Shown here: one piece after another, positions 34,131 to 45,848 of the stretch
How positions within the stretch are numbered: the first letter of the stretch is position 1
Layout: each line of letters opens with the position of its first letter
Origin: Diphasiastrum complanatum
Lineage: Eukaryota; Streptophyta; Lycopodiopsida; Lycopodiales; Lycopodiaceae
DNA length: 64,000 nucleotides
Reading direction: 5' to 3'
Assembly: GCA_029204225.1 (NCBI GenBank)
Contig: CM055100.1
Span: 845,709 to 909,708, forward strand
The notes under the pieces: model-generated
The model's database searches: none
Told to the model about the DNA's origin: nothing
Seen by the model: only the letters and a program-made list of their open reading frames with translations
Position numbers and translations under genes: made by a program

Positions 34131-35221
34131 ACTGGAAACATATGCTCGAAGCATATCTTTCATAGACTGGTTTGTCTTCTCTGTCTGACCATTCGATTCA
34201 GGATGATCTGATAACCCCAAACTTAAAGTGGTCTCTAATTTCTCAAAGACTGCTTGCCAGAATTTGCCTGTGAACTTTCAATCTCGATCACTAACAATGT
34301 CATTCGGCAAACCAAATAACCTGAACAACTTTTCAACGGAAAGCTGAACAAGTTCAGAAGCTCTGACAATTTGCTTGGTTGGTATGAACTGTGCCATTTT
34401 ATTAACCTGTCAACTATTACCCAAATGACATCATTTTGCTTCCCCATCTGGGGTAGCCCAACCACAAAGTCCATGAAAATGCTTTTCCATTTTTTTTCGA
34501 GAATTTCCAAGGGCATTAACAAACCAACTACCTTAAGTCTTTCGGCTTTATTAACTTGGCATTGCGCACACTTGTGAACATATGCCTCCACTTGACTTTT
34601 TAAGTTTGGCCAGTAAAAGTTCCTTTTTACTAAGTCAAGCATCCTTTGAGTGCCAAGGTGCCCTGCACACAGGCTGTCATGACATTCATGTAGGATTTGG
34701 GCCCTTATATCATCATTTTTTGGCACACAAACTTTTCCATTCCGGAAAAGTAACCCATTCCTAATGGAATAGTCTCTCTATATCTTGTCCTGAGGAGAAA
34801 CCTTGGAATCCTGCATTTCAAGCTCATCACTAGATCTAGAAGAGCCTGCCAGGATGTCTAGCTAAATACGACCGAAGTACCTATCACTCTTATACAAATC
34901 TCTTAAGGACACATACAACTCAGATTGGATCTCAGAAAAGCTTAGCTGATTAACCTCTCCAATATGGCTTAAGGCATCTGCGACACTATTAGAAGTACCC
35001 TTCCGGTACTAAATGTCATAATGAAATTCTTGGAGCATCTCTGACCATCTGGCCTTACAACCCCTAAGGTCAACCGCATCGTTAATATACTTTAACGCTT
35101 GATGGTCAGTAACTATAGTAAACTGGGAGCCATATAAATAATGTCTCCAAACTTTCAGGGCATGTACAACAGCAAAAAGTTCTTGTCATAGGTGGAATAC
35201 TGCCTTTGAGTAGGGTCCAAC
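34131..35221 (-). pseudogene. Ty3/gypsy RNase H and integrase fragment, minus strand
   Basis: From high to low coordinates: RNase H (QRQYSTYD, VVHALKVWRHYLYGSQFT, IVTDHQALKYINDAVDLRG, then a stop and YRKGTSNSVADALS), a spacer, the H2C2 finger (HECHDSLCAGHLGTQRMLDL, NFYWPNLKSQVEAYVHKCAQ) and integrase (IFMDFVVGLPQMGKQ, VIWVIVDRLIKW, GLPNDIVSDRDRKFTGKFW, SDHPESNGQTEKTNQSM). Asp, Asp and Glu are visible. It resembles the chromodomain gypsy at 43505-45692. It ends where the copia LTR begins at 35222. Confidence 0.87.
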
Positions 35222-35587
35222 TGTTGCGGGAGCGCATGTGTGGGACTAATTCGTGTTCGTCCTCTTCGTCTCCTTTATCGCAAACAATTTTCTGTCTTTT
35301 AATTTTCTTTTGTGCGAAAGCCCTTACAGGATCCCAGACACTCGACTACGCATCACAAAACACATTCTATTCTTGCAATCATGATACACATCACAAGACG
35401 AGATGCACGAAAATAGAGTGACTGTATTATCAGTTTAGGTTTAGAGTGAATTCGTCAGTGTCTCGCTCGTTGGTGGAATGACATTCTACTCTTTCGTTGT
35501 GTTCTGCTCGTTGGCAGCTTTCATGCACAACTATGGTGTCTTTACTTTCTTACTCTATTCGCTACGTCTCTCTCTCTGTCTCTTACA
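35222..35587 (-). repeat. 3' LTR of the minus-strand copia element (366 bp)
   Basis: On the plus strand it runs TGTTGCGGGAGCG ... TCTCTTACA. It has TG...CA ends and matches 40086-40448. Confidence 0.9.
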
Positions 35588-35919
35588 AATCTCTGTATTC
35601 ACATCTTTTTTTATCATGATCCAGAGAGGATCGTTTTATACCTCCACTATGTGGAGTTTACAAGATAGCTAAACGTCAAATCACATGACTAGTTAACGCT
35701 AATCAACTAGTTAGTTAGTCTCCATCGTTGCTTCTCGTTTCAACTGGGCATGAAGCCCGTTGAACTGCCAGCTGGCAGCGTGAAAGATTTTTCTTCGTTC
35801 GATTCGTAATTTCCCGTTTGCCTTCGTTCTTTTCGTTTCTTTTCGTAGTTTTCGTTTCGCGTCCCTTTTGTGGTTTGCGGTCCTAGAGGTGTGTTTGCGA
35901 TTCGCGATTGATTCGCGAA
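35588..35919 (-). other. Untranslated 3' region of the copia element
   Basis: This lies between the RNase H end and the 3' LTR. A polypurine tract next to the LTR is weak (ACAGAGATT on the minus strand). No gene is evident. Confidence 0.5.
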
Positions 35920-38900
35920 TCATTCGTGATTTGAGTCAAAGACACGTTGACTGTCGTGAATTGTTCGACCTTCGTGTCTTGTTCGTGCTGCAGCAAAGTT
36001 GCAGGAGTTCACCATTTCCGAAACTCCCTCTTGAACCTTGCAGCTTTGTTCGTTCAATCCAATTGCCTTTCTTTGCTTGATAAAGAGTGGCTTGTCGAGC
36101 GATTTCGTGAGAAGGTCTACAATCATACCTTCTGATTTTATGAACTGGACTTGGAGCTCTCCTTTCGAGATCAAATCTCGAATATGATGGTACTTTAGAA
36201 AAATGTGCTTTGTCTTTGAATGGAAGACAAGATCCTGGGATAGATAGATGACACTCTAAGAGTCCATCATCATCGTGCTTGGCCCCTCTTGTGGTATCCC
36301 GATTGCCTCCAACATCATTTGCAGCCACACTGCCTCATTCGCCACTTTCGAGGCTGCGACATACTCAGCTTCGCAAGAGGATTGAGCTACCAAGGTTTGC
36401 TTTTTGTATATCCAGCTGATTGTAGCTTCGCACACTATCGTATATCCTCCAATAATGGACTTGCTGTCATCTTTGCAGCTCACCCATCTCGCATCACTGT
36501 AGTGATGCAGCTTAAATTCTTTCTCTTCGTTTCTAGCTTTGTAGGTTAATCCAACGTTCTGGGTACCCTTCAGATACTGTAGGATTCATTTGGCCATTTT
36601 CCAATGTGCTAGACCAGGATTAAAAAAGGCCAGATTGGGTCTGGTACAAATTGTTAAGTACATCAGACTATCGATTAAGTTTTGGTAGGGTATACCTGCC
36701 ATCTTCTGTTCTTCCTCTTCTGTTTTTGGGCAATCCTGTTTTGTGAGCTTGGCTCCAGCTATCATTGGTGTGGTTGTCTCTACACAGTCCATCATGTGGT
36801 ACTACTTCAGCACTTTTCTGGCGTATTCTGACTGACTCAAGTGCATTTCACCATTTATTCGATCTCTTCTGATCTCCAGCCCTAGGCATTTTGTTGCTTC
36901 TCCAAGATCTGTGATTTCGTAGTTTTCAGAAATCTGACTCTTCGTGTCTTTGATCAACATCAAGGAATTTTCTATCATCAACGAATCATCCACGAAAATG
37001 GTCAGTATCACAAAATCTTTTTCTACTCTTTTGATGTAGACATTACAGTCTGGTTGAGTAGGATTGAAGTCTAGAGACTTCAGAAGACCATCAAGCTTTT
37101 TGTACCAGGCTCGTGATGCCTGTTTTAGACCGTAGATGCATCTCTGCAATCGACAGACATATTGTCTGTTGTCGGGGTCTTCATAGCCTTCAGGTTGCTT
37201 CATGAAAATTTCTTCCTCTAGATCTCCGTGGAGAAAGACTGTTTTCACGTCAATCTGGTGAATTTCCAGATTGTACTATGTGGCATATGCAAGGAGCAGC
37301 CTTATGCTTGTCATCTTGACCATGTGCAAATATGTGTCCATATCTCTGCGTGTAGCCCTTCGCGACAAGTCTTGATTTGTAGCGGCCAATGGTGCCATCT
37401 GATTTCAATTTCTTCTTGTACACCCATTTGCAGTCGACTACTTTTCTGTTTTCTGGCAGTGGCTCTAATGTCCATGCCTTGTTTTGCCTCATCGACTCGA
37501 TCTCTTCTGACATTGCCTGTTTCCAGAATTCTCCCTCCGGACTTTGGATAGCGTCTTGGTATGCTCTCTAGCTCTTCTGTGAAGCTGCAGTACTCGAACT
37601 GTGTGTCTTCGCTCCATTAAAGATTGTCAGAATAGCAGTCTGGAGGTCTTCGTTGTCTTGTTGATCTTCAAGGTTCATTTTGTCGCTGCTGAAACATTTC
37701 TTGTTCGTGGGGTCGATCCTCTGTTTCCTACTGCTCTGGAGTCTGGGGTCCTGCATTCTAATTTGATGACTATCCTCGATCTCCCTCTTGAATAGGCAGT
37801 AGTGTGAAGATCTCATGGCCTCTTTCGTCTTTCAGTCCAGGGAACTTGGACTCGTTGAACTTCACATATCTGCTTGAAATAACCTTCTTCGTAGTTGGAT
37901 CGTAAAGTCTGTACACATGTGTTCGTTCGAGTAGCCGACCATGATTGTTTGTTTGGATTTGTCGTCGAGCTTGTTTCTCTTTTCCTTTGGAATGTGCTTG
38001 TATGCTGCACATCCAAACACTCGTGCGTATGACAGATCGGACTTTCTGCCTGTCCACATCTCGTATGGTGTTTTGTTCTCCAACGCTGTCATTGTTGATC
38101 TGTTCTGCAGGTGTACTGCTGCAGGTATTGCTTCGGCCCAGAATTGGCCTGGCAATTGAGCCTGTGTCATCATGCATTTGGCTCCTTCGACTAGCGTTCT
38201 GTTTTTTCTTTCTGCCACATCGTTGTATTCTGGTGTGTGTGCAGGAGTGAACTGGTGTTCAATCCCCTATTCTTCGCAGAATCTTGAGAATTCTGTGCTT
38301 TTGTATTCACCTCCATTGTCAGATCTAAGGATCTGTATCCTTTTTGAGGAGTGTCGCTCTGCGAATGCCAAGAACTTCTTGAAAGAATCAAATATTTCGG
38401 ATTTTTTTTTTCAAGTAGTAGATCGTGGTCATTCGAATGTAATCATCTATGAGCGTTAGAAAATAACTCGAACCTGAGAGCAAATCAGTTTTCATCGGTC
38501 CACACACATCAGAGTGGACAAGCTCAAGAACTTACTTGGCTCTTCTTCCTTCGTGTGTGAATGGATTCCGATATTGCTTGCTTTTCTGACAAGCTTCGTA
38601 GAACTCAGCCTCGGGCGTTGATATTTTGAGACCTGTGACAATGTCCTTTGTGCTCATGTCGTACAGGCTCCGCATGTTCAAATGATACATTCTCCTATGC
38701 CAGAGCTGATCTTCGTTTCTTGAAGCATTTAATATGCTATCAGAGTTGCTGATTATTTTGGCCTGGTACAGGTTTCCTTCTCTGCATCCGACCGTCAGCA
38801 ACTTGTTTGTCGTCTTCTTGATCATACGACAAGTATTGCCGTCGAACAAAACTCGAATGCCTAGATCTGCCATCTCGGAGACAGATAGCAGATCTTTTCT

Positions 38901-39110
38901 GAGTGAGGGCACATAGAGTGCTCCTGGCAGCTCTGCTTGGCCTGACAGTGTTCGTAGCTGTAGAGAGCCAATGCCCTTGACATTGTGTCTACTTCCATCG
39001 TCTAGAATCACCGCTATGTTGTTTTCGAGTTCGCAAAAGTTGATCAAGATATTCTTGCTGTAGGTTATGTGAGATGTTGCTCCTGAATCGATGACCACAT
39101 CGTAGTCATG
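35920..39110 (-). pseudogene. copia pol: protease, integrase, RT, RNase H
   Basis: Protease: DSGATSHITYSKN and LYVPSLRKDLLSVSEMADLG. Pre-integrase: LWHRRMYHLNMRSLYDM. Integrase: LVHSDVCGPM, LRSDNGGEY, NDVAERKNRTLVEGAK and FGCAAYKHIPKEKRNKL (all three catalytic residues kept). RT: KVVDCKWVYKKKLKSDG, FLHGDLEEEIFMKQPEGYE, LQRCIYGLKQASRAWYKKL and IFVDDSLMI, where the palm box is FVDD (36985-36996). RNase H: SCKDDSKSIIGGY, LVAQSSCEAEYVAASKVANE and VDLLTKSLDKPLF. Several frameshifts and stops break the polyprotein. Confidence 0.9.
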
Positions 39111-40020
39111 TTTGGAGTAGCTTGTCGAAGCTTCGTCGAGTATCGTGAAAGCTTCGTCACCTCTTTTTGCATCTTTAGATGATTCTGCAACGTTTGCCTT
39201 TTCAGCTCTGTTTTTTCTTTTTGGGTTGTATCTGCAGTCGTATCAGAATGCCCTTTCTTTTTGCAGTGCATGCAAGGTATTGCTGGGTTGAACCAGCATT
39301 TGTTGGCCGTATGGCCTGGTTTGTGGCAGTGATCACAGGAAGTAGATTGTTGATTCGAGGACTTCGCCTTCTCAGATCTTGGTTTGTTTTTCTTCTTCTT
39401 CTTTCCTTTCGTGAAGAGAGCCTTCTCTTGATCACTGCTTCCCTCTCCTTCGTCTCTCATCAGTCTCTCATCAGCAACAAGACTGACTGCTTTGTCGAAT
39501 GTCATATCTGGTAGACTCAGTATGAGCATTCTCAGTGGCTGATAGACGTCGTCAGAGATTTCATGAAGTACGTTAGCTGCTGTGGTGCTGGGACCTGGTG
39601 CTCCTATCTTGATGCAGCGAGTTGAGCGAAGATCCGTTCTGATCTTCTCAACGTGCTGATCTAATTGGTTACCATCCCACCGTATTGATTGCAGCTGATT
39701 GTGAAGGTGCATGACTGAAGCTGCAGTCCTCACTTCATACTTCTACTTTAATCTTTCTCATGCTGCATGGCTGCTTTCGCAGTCTTCAATCAGCATGAGT
39801 AGATCTTCATTTATGGATGAAATGATGATCGCCATTGCGCACTCATCCTTTCTGATCCATTCAGTTCTCCTCGGGTCTCCCTCTAGAGGCTGCACCTCTG
39901 AGAGCTCGGTCACCGACCAGATGTCTTGCCCTTCAAGAGTGTTTTGATTTTGAATTTCCAGATTCTGTAATTTGTGCCATCGAGACTGATTGCTACTCTG
40001 GTCTAGATTGTCATAGCCAT
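39111..40020 (-). pseudogene. copia gag of the full-length element
   Basis: The ATG is at 40020 (MAMTI), 54 nt after the PBS. A stop follows at codon 6. ISLDGTNYRIWKFKIKTLL is the gag N-terminal motif. A frameshift near 39950 follows, then IIISSINEDLLMLIEDC and VMHLHNQLQSIRWDG. The zinc knuckle is CDHCHKPGHTANKC (about 39296-39337). A second, incomplete knuckle CMHCKKKGHSDTT lacks the last Cys. Confidence 0.85.
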
Positions 40021-40073
40021 ATTATATTGTCAAGAAGAATTATTGCTGGGATATCAGCAGTGACAACCTGTCA

Positions 40074-40085
40074 GTTCTGATACCA
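40074..40085 (-). other. Primer-binding site (initiator tRNA-Met type)
   Basis: TGGTATCAGAAC on the minus strand directly follows the LTR end ACA. Confidence 0.85.
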
Positions 40086-40448
40086 TGTCGCGGGAGCGGT
40101 GTGTGGGACTGATTCATGTTCGTCCTCTTCGTCTCTTTTATCGCGAACAATTTTCTGTCTTTTAATTTTCTTTTGTGCGGAAGCCCTTACAAGATCCCAG
40201 ACACTCGACTACGCATCACAGAACACATTCTATTCTAGCAATCATGATACGTAGCACAAGACGAGATGCACAAAAATAGAGTGACTGTATTATCAGTTTT
40301 AGTTTAGAGTGAATTTGCCAGTGTCTCGTTCGTTGGCGGAATGACATTATACTCTTTCGTTGTGTTCTTCTCGTTGGCAGACTTTTATGCACAACTATGG
40401 TGTCTTACTTTCTTACTCTATTCGCTACGTCTCCCTCTGTCTCTTACA
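40086..40448 (-). repeat. 5' LTR of the minus-strand copia element (363 bp)
   Basis: On the plus strand it runs TGTCGCGGGAGCG ... TCTCTTACA. It is collinear with 35222-35587 except for small indels. Confidence 0.9.
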
Positions 40449-41268
40449 TATCTCTTCAGCATGTATCGATTGTGTGTCCGCCTCTTCTGCATCTCATGCA
40501 AGTCTTCTTTTCTCCACCTTGTTGCTTCGACCTCCCTTTGCTCTTCCAGTTGCCTTTGCTGGTCCCCTCTGCTTGTTGATCACGATCCTGCTTCTGATTC
40601 GACTCCCTCTTAGACTTGAATTGTTTCTTGGATTTTTCTTTGTTGCCGTAGAGGGCCTAGTCAAAGCCATCTTTGTGATCAAGGTGATCTCTGGCCTCAA
40701 CTTCCTCTCGAATCTCAACAATTGTCTTTTCGAGATTCATGGTAGGATCTTTCTCGAGCAGGGTTCTCGTCGTCTAGAAAGATCTGGGTAAGGCTCTCAA
40801 TAGGTATGTGAGCTGCTTCTCAGCTGACACTACATTCTCTGCTCCAGAGTTGTGTAGTGATAAAAATAGATCCTTCATCTTCCTTACAAAAGAAGTGAGG
40901 TCTTTCCCATCCCATTGTAAATTCGTCAGTTGATCTTCTAGCATCATTATTTGACTTCTTGATTTCGTCTGAAATCTCATGAGCAGTGCATCCTACATCT
41001 CCTTAGCTTTGGAGAGTGTTGTCAAGTCAAGTGTGAGACTATCTTCGATGGATGAAAATAGCAAGGCTACTGCCTTGTCATTTTTCTCCCTCCACTCGCG
41101 TAGTTCTTTGTCTGTTGTCATAGGCATCTCTTCTATGCCATCCACCCAAGGGAATAAACCTTTGCCCTTCAGTATCAGTGATGTCTTAACTTTCCACGCT
41201 AGAAAGTTAGATCCTAAAAAATCAAGAATTGTACAAATTTTGCTCTGTATGCTGCTGATTGAAGTCAT
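40449..41268 (-). pseudogene. gag of a second copia family, cut by the LTR at 40448
   Basis: It starts MTSISSIQSKICTILDF with FLAWKVKTSLILKGKGLFPW, then KNDKAVALLFSSIEDSL, MLEDQLTNLQWDGKDLTSFV and ending in the zinc knuckle CMRCRRGGHTIDT. Stops near 40990 and 40790 break it. The zinc knuckle is cut at about 40460, where the LTR of the other copia element begins. The PBS at 41371-41383 lies about 100 nt upstream of its ATG. Confidence 0.85.
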
Positions 41269-41370
41269 TGCTTCTTAAGTCTGTTCTCTTGTTAATGGGT
41301 GTTTGTCTGAATACTTGGCCTCTTGGATCTGATAGCTCTTTGGCTATGTCAGATTATGACAAGATAGGCA

Positions 41371-41383
41371 GGCTCTAATACCA
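41371..41383 (-). other. Primer-binding site of the second copia element
   Basis: TGGTATTAGAGCC on the minus strand, one mismatch from the tRNA-Met site. An LTR end ATCA stands just above it. Confidence 0.75.
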
Positions 41384-41384
41384 T

Positions 41385-41919
41385 TGATAAAAAAAAAAAA
41401 TCGTTGAGAATTCACAGTCATGAAAGAATCGTGAACACCGTGGATTCGGATGGAGTTCATAACTGCTCGCTGGTCACTGCCAACTAAATCGTTCCTACAG
41501 TCCTCCAGAATGTAGTCAGGGACTGCTGACCTACATTTAGAGATTAATGTAGCATTCAACAAGAATTCAACCAATGTGTAGAATTAAATGAGCAAGAGTG
41601 AATCAGACATACGAATAACAGCAGACTAATTTGCATTCAAGATCATACAAAAATATGACATGTGCTCAATAGTTACAAAATCATCTATTGTTTTTTGATT
41701 GTTCAAGCATTGCATGCAGATCCATGCAGTGTGTTGGCATGAGAGAAATACAATTCTCTCACGAGCAATGTCTCGCTTACTAGCGAACTTGTGGATCTCT
41801 GTAGATTCTGCTTACAGAAACTTGTCTTGCACATAGGCGGACCTCTGCTCTGTATTTTCGTCTTGATTGCTTACTAGCATCAGACTACTTCATGTGTGTC
41901 TCTATCTGTCAAGTATCAT
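41385..41919 (-). mobile_element. Probable 5' LTR of the second copia element
   Basis: On the plus strand it starts TGATAAAAAAAAAAAATCG next to the PBS. The far end is not defined; gypsy gag sequence is readable from about 41920. Confidence 0.5.
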
Positions 41920-42400
41920 CCAGAAAGTATATAGTCGCTCTGTGCAATACGCTTTCGCGACTCGTACGACATCATCGAAAGTTTGAAGCACATTACGCTT
42001 ACACTCATTCTGATAATCTATAGGCAGACCTAGGATAAACTACCATAGTGCGAATTTTGCATCAAATGAGGGAACTATATTCTATAAAATTTTATAGGTA
42101 CAAGTCCAAACTCCGAGTACCCATTTTGCAACTAACAAATCTTTGGTAAAAATATGAGTCGTCTACAACCACAAACGACTTTGTGAACACTTCCATAAAC
42201 TCATCCCATGTGGTAGGTTTTGGTTGCAAATCACACCACCACCACAAAGCTTTTCCATGGAAGAACAGAATAACACTCCCAATCTTTTTTTCTTCATGCC
42301 ATGTAGATTAAAATAACCAGTCCACTCGCTTAACCAGTCATAGGATTTAAATGGTTTTAGTAAAATTTTCACCTAGAATTGAAGTTTTTTGTTTGGAATT
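41920..42400 (-). pseudogene. Ty3/gypsy gag fragment, minus strand
   Basis: Frames read YDWLSEWTGYFNLHGMKKKR, HGKALWWWCDLQPKPTTWDE, FMEVFTKSFV, LGLPIDYQNECKRNVLQTF and DDVVRVAKAY. These are the retrotransposon gag blocks of chromovirus-type gypsy elements. Frameshifts and stops are present. No capsid-distal zinc knuckle is seen. Confidence 0.78.
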
Positions 42401-43504
42401 GATCATAGGTACTGATGCAGTATGTTTTTCAAATTGTACTTGTTGTTTTACAGTCATTAATGATTGGATCTCATGATTGCATGGTGTTTGAATAGTCAAA
42501 AGGATGATTAGATAGTGATTTTGGACCAAAAATTGGAGTTTTGGACCATAAATGGGCTATAGAATCCATATTTGACTAAAATCAGAACTTTTAGTGCTTG
42601 CATGCAATGGATTTACAGTTAGGATCAAATTGCACTTATTTGTGGATTTATCCCACAAATTTTGGTCAAAATTGTTCAAAAAACATAGTTTTTTGATGGT
42701 TTTCAGACTAATGTTGTGGTAGATCTTAAAATTCCTAGCCAATAGCTGGTAAGCACATTTCATAGGTGTAATGAAGCTATCCTAGGGTTGTCATGAAGTT
42801 TGGTTAGGATTGGACACCATTTCTGGATTCAAAACATCAAAAAATAGTGTGTTTTTGGGCATGAATATCTTTCAAATGTGGCTCTGAACCTGTTGTTTCT
42901 CATTACAAGATTAAAGATATGATAAATTGCCCTGATTTGAGCCATCATGCATCCAATTTGGATAGGTGAGCATTAGACACCATCATCTTGAAGTTTTGCT
43001 TGTTGAAGGAGGCCAAAAATGCATTTTTTGCATGATTTGAGCTTATGATTGCTTGTTGGACCTGTTAGAAGCTTCTACGACTCTCTAATGAACCTTAGTA
43101 GAGTGCTTGTAACTTCTAATTGGATGCTTATTGGGCTGGAGTACAATTTTTTATGATACTACCCTACTAAAGTGCACCCTATTATCTAATTTTTGGCCAT
43201 ATACTGCTTGCATGTGTGAAGCCTAGGTGGTAGGGTGATGTGGAAAGTGTCTTGTGCACCCACTCTCCCTCTGTTTTGTGCTTTACATCAACCAATTTGG
43301 TGTCCTGTACTGAAAGTTATGGTCGTCCGAAGTTTGGCAATTTTAGAACTAAAAGTTGCAAAATTTTGAAATTGTACTGATGCATGCATGCTTGTAACTC
43401 AGTGTAGTGCTTGTCTGTTGATGGAAATATATGTGTAGACCTGTATGCATGCTTGGATACATGTTGCATGTATAATTTGTAGATTGATCAATGGATTTCT
43501 TGCA
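42401..43504. other. No gene recognised
   Basis: AT-rich, with repeated short TTTTGCATG/CATGCATGC words. It precedes the gypsy pol on the plus strand and may be decayed gag or protease of that element, but no motif can be read. Confidence 0.4.
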
Positions 43505-43542
43505 CGAAGCTATTTTTAGATTCTTTATTTGCTAAGCCAATT

Positions 43543-44531
43543 TTGGATTTATCTGAAATGCATCTAAGTAGTTGTGAATTGTCAAATCTTCTTAGCTCTA
43601 TAGACTTAGATCAGGATCAAATTGAGAAGAATAAGATATTGTCTGAATTTAAAGATGTATTTCTAGAAGAATTACCTCATGGAATACCGTCGTCCAGATC
43701 AGTTGAACATAAGATAGAGTTAATTCCAAGTAGTCACCCTATCTCTAGAAAACCTTACAGGTTCTCTCAGAAAGAAGAGGTAGAGATTACTAAGAAAATT
43801 GAAAATCACCTAAAGATGGGTCATATTCAGCCAAGTAAGTCACCTTGGGGTGCTCCTGTTCTTCTTAAATCAAAGAAAGATGGAGGCTTCAAGTTGTGTG
43901 TGGACTACAAGGGGTTGATAAGGTAACTATTACAAATAAATATCCTTTGCCTCGTATCGATGATCTGGTAGATCGACTAGGTAGAGCTAAATACTTCACA
44001 AAAATAGATCTTCGAACCGGATATCATCAAATTAGGATTCATCCGGATGATGTGCAAAAGACTGGTTTTCAGACGAGATTCAGTCATTATGAATTTTTTG
44101 TGCTTCCTTTTGGGTTGACAAACGCACCAGCTACGTTCCAACATATGATGAATGATCTTTTTCGTCTATATCTAGGGAAGTATGTGGTTGTATTCTTAGA
44201 TGACATTCTCATCTACAGTAGGACACTTAAGGAGCATTTGAGTCATTTTAAGACTGTCTTAGATATTCTCAGAGGAGAGAAACTTTACGCTAAGGAATCT
44301 AGATGTGAGTTCTTTAAGCATGAGTTATTGTACTTTGGTCATAAGTTCTTTAAACATGAGTTATTGTACCTTGGTCATAAGATCACTTGTAGTGGGTTGG
44401 AGATTGATGAGAGTAAGGTCAAGACAATGCTTGAGTGGCCGATACCCAAGATGGTTAGAGAAGTTAAATCTTTTTTTTTGGTTTTACGATTTTATTTCAT
44501 AAGTCAATTGAGAATTATGCAAAAGTGGTAG
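43543..44531 (+). pseudogene. Gypsy reverse transcriptase with internal 12-residue duplication
   Basis: Protease-RT linker motifs FKDVFLEELPHGIPSSR and IELIPSSHPISRKPYRFS precede the RT: SPWGAPVLLKSKKDGGFKLC, VDYKG, a frameshift at about 43918, then TITNKYPLPRIDDLVDRLG, YFTKIDLRTGYHQIRIHPDD, VLPFGLTNAPATFQHMMND and [14 protein letters not shown]. The catalytic FLDD is intact. FFKHELLYFGHK is repeated as FFKHELLYLGHK (44310-44381), an in-frame duplication. A T-run near 44472 causes a second frameshift. Confidence 0.9.
44310..44381 (+). repeat. 36-bp tandem duplication inside gypsy RT
   Basis: TTCTTTAAGCATGAGTTATT (44310) and TTCTTTAAACATGAGTTATT (44346) each begin a 36-bp unit. The units differ at two or three bases, so the duplication is not recent. 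Confidence 0.92.
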
Positions 44532-44639
44532 CACCTTTAAATGATTTGAATAAAGGCAGAGTTAACAAAAAGAAAAAGAGATGTCAACCTAGTGAGCCTA
44601 ATGAGTGGAATGATGAATTGAACCAATGCTTTGAGAAAC

Positions 44640-45480
44640 TCAAGCAAATGGTTGCTTCAGCTCCTATTTTATAGATCGTGAATCATGATATACCTTACAT
44701 CGTGCGAACTGGCACAAGTGATTCGACAATAAGAGCAGTTCTTCTACGAGATGATAGGCTGATAGAGTTTGATAACAAGACACTCAAGGGGCCTCAGTTG
44801 TGTTACACAACTCAGGAGAAGGAGTTATTTACTGTGATGCATGCATTTAAAACTTCGAGGCATTAACTTGGAGTCAATTTATAGTGTATACAGATCACTA
44901 GCCTCTAAAGTACTTTTGTAATCAAAACGATTTGAGGGGTCGTAAAGCTCGCTGGGCTGAGCTTATGTAGGAATTTGATCATGAGATCCGACATATCAAG
45001 GGTAGCTCTAACCAAGTTGCAGATGCATTTAGTCAGATTAGTGAATTAAATGAGCTTTCATTCACCCAGATTTCCACTGATCTATATCTTTTACTGAGAG
45101 GGAGGTGTGAATCATATTCTCATTTTGGTCCCATCTGGAAGATGATGAAGACAGGAAAAAATGAGAGCGAAATAGAGATTTACTCACAGGGGTCTCAGGT
45201 TCCTAGGTAAGATAAGAAGAAAGTGGAACAGTTCTCTATCCGAGGTGGATTACTATTTTGGAATGGAAAAATTTGTGTACCACCAGCGGATGATGAGTTA
45301 AAGAAGAGGATTCTTTATGAGTGTCATAACGTTCCCTGTGCAAATCATCCGGGTATATACATGACTTTGGACTTGGTCAGAAGAGAGTTTTACTGGCCAA
45401 AACTCAAGCCATTTGTCGAGTCTTATGTGGTTAAATGTAGATCTTGTTAGTTAGTGAAAGTTGAACCCTTGAAGACTAGA
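44640..45480 (+). pseudogene. Gypsy RNase H and H2C2 zinc finger
   Basis: VRTGTSDSTIRAVLLRDD, LCYTTQEKELFTVMHAFK and VYTDH (by frame change) are RNase H blocks with several stops. RILYECHNVPCANHPGIYMT, DLVRREFYWPKLKPFVESY and VVKCRSC form the H2C2 integrase finger; a stop follows the last Cys. Confidence 0.82.
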
Positions 45481-45519
45481 GGGTTGTTACATTCCCTAGA
45501 TAACTCTCAGAAATGATGG

Positions 45520-45692
45520 AAAAGTATATGTATGGATTTTGTGGTTGGACTTCCAAGGACCCAACGCCAAAATGATTCTATTTGGTTCTATCTCTGAGTG
45601 CTTGATTAGATGGAAGGGATGGACTGAGGATGATGATTCATGGGAGCAGGTCGAAAGCATAAAGAAGAATTTTCCTAGGTTTCACTTCTAGA
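45520..45692 (+). pseudogene. Integrase stub fused to a chromodomain
   Basis: CMDFVVGLPRTQRQNDSIW is the first catalytic region of integrase. After about 20 bp the frame reads IRWKGWTEDDDSWEQVESIK, KNFPRFHF and a stop, a chromodomain end (WKG...DDSWE...F). About 200 residues of integrase core and C-terminus are missing. Chromodomains direct integration to methylated-histone chromatin in chromoviruses. Confidence 0.8.
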
Positions 45693-45706
45693 GATAGAAG
45701 TGGTTC

Positions 45707-45719
45707 AAGGGGAGAAGAA
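45707..45719 (+). other. Polypurine tract of the gypsy element
   Basis: AAGGGGAGAAGAA stands directly before TGTTATG, the LTR start. It is the plus-strand primer site. Confidence 0.75.
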
Positions 45720-45848
45720 TGTTATGTTCATGTCATGTATAAGGGAATCGAAATAATTCCTGACGTGGAGAGCCAGTCACTCCAGTTGTATGTGATTATT
45801 AGTTATGCTACGTCATTCCAGATGTGGTCGTATCAAGTAATTAAAAAA

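Larger units (their letters stand above)
35222..40448 (-). mobile_element. Nearly full-length Ty1/copia retrotransposon (5227 bp), inactive
   Basis: Two LTRs (35222-35587 and 40086-40448) face a PBS at 40074-40085. Gag, protease, integrase, RT and RNase H lie between them in copia order on the minus strand. LTR differences are roughly 7% by eye. The flanks CCAAC (left) and TATCT (right) do not form a target-site duplication. The left flank is a gypsy RNase H relic and the right flank is the gag of a different copia element, so the ends may result from recombination. Stops (for example at about 38264) and frameshifts (about 37912, 39950) disable it. Confidence 0.9.
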
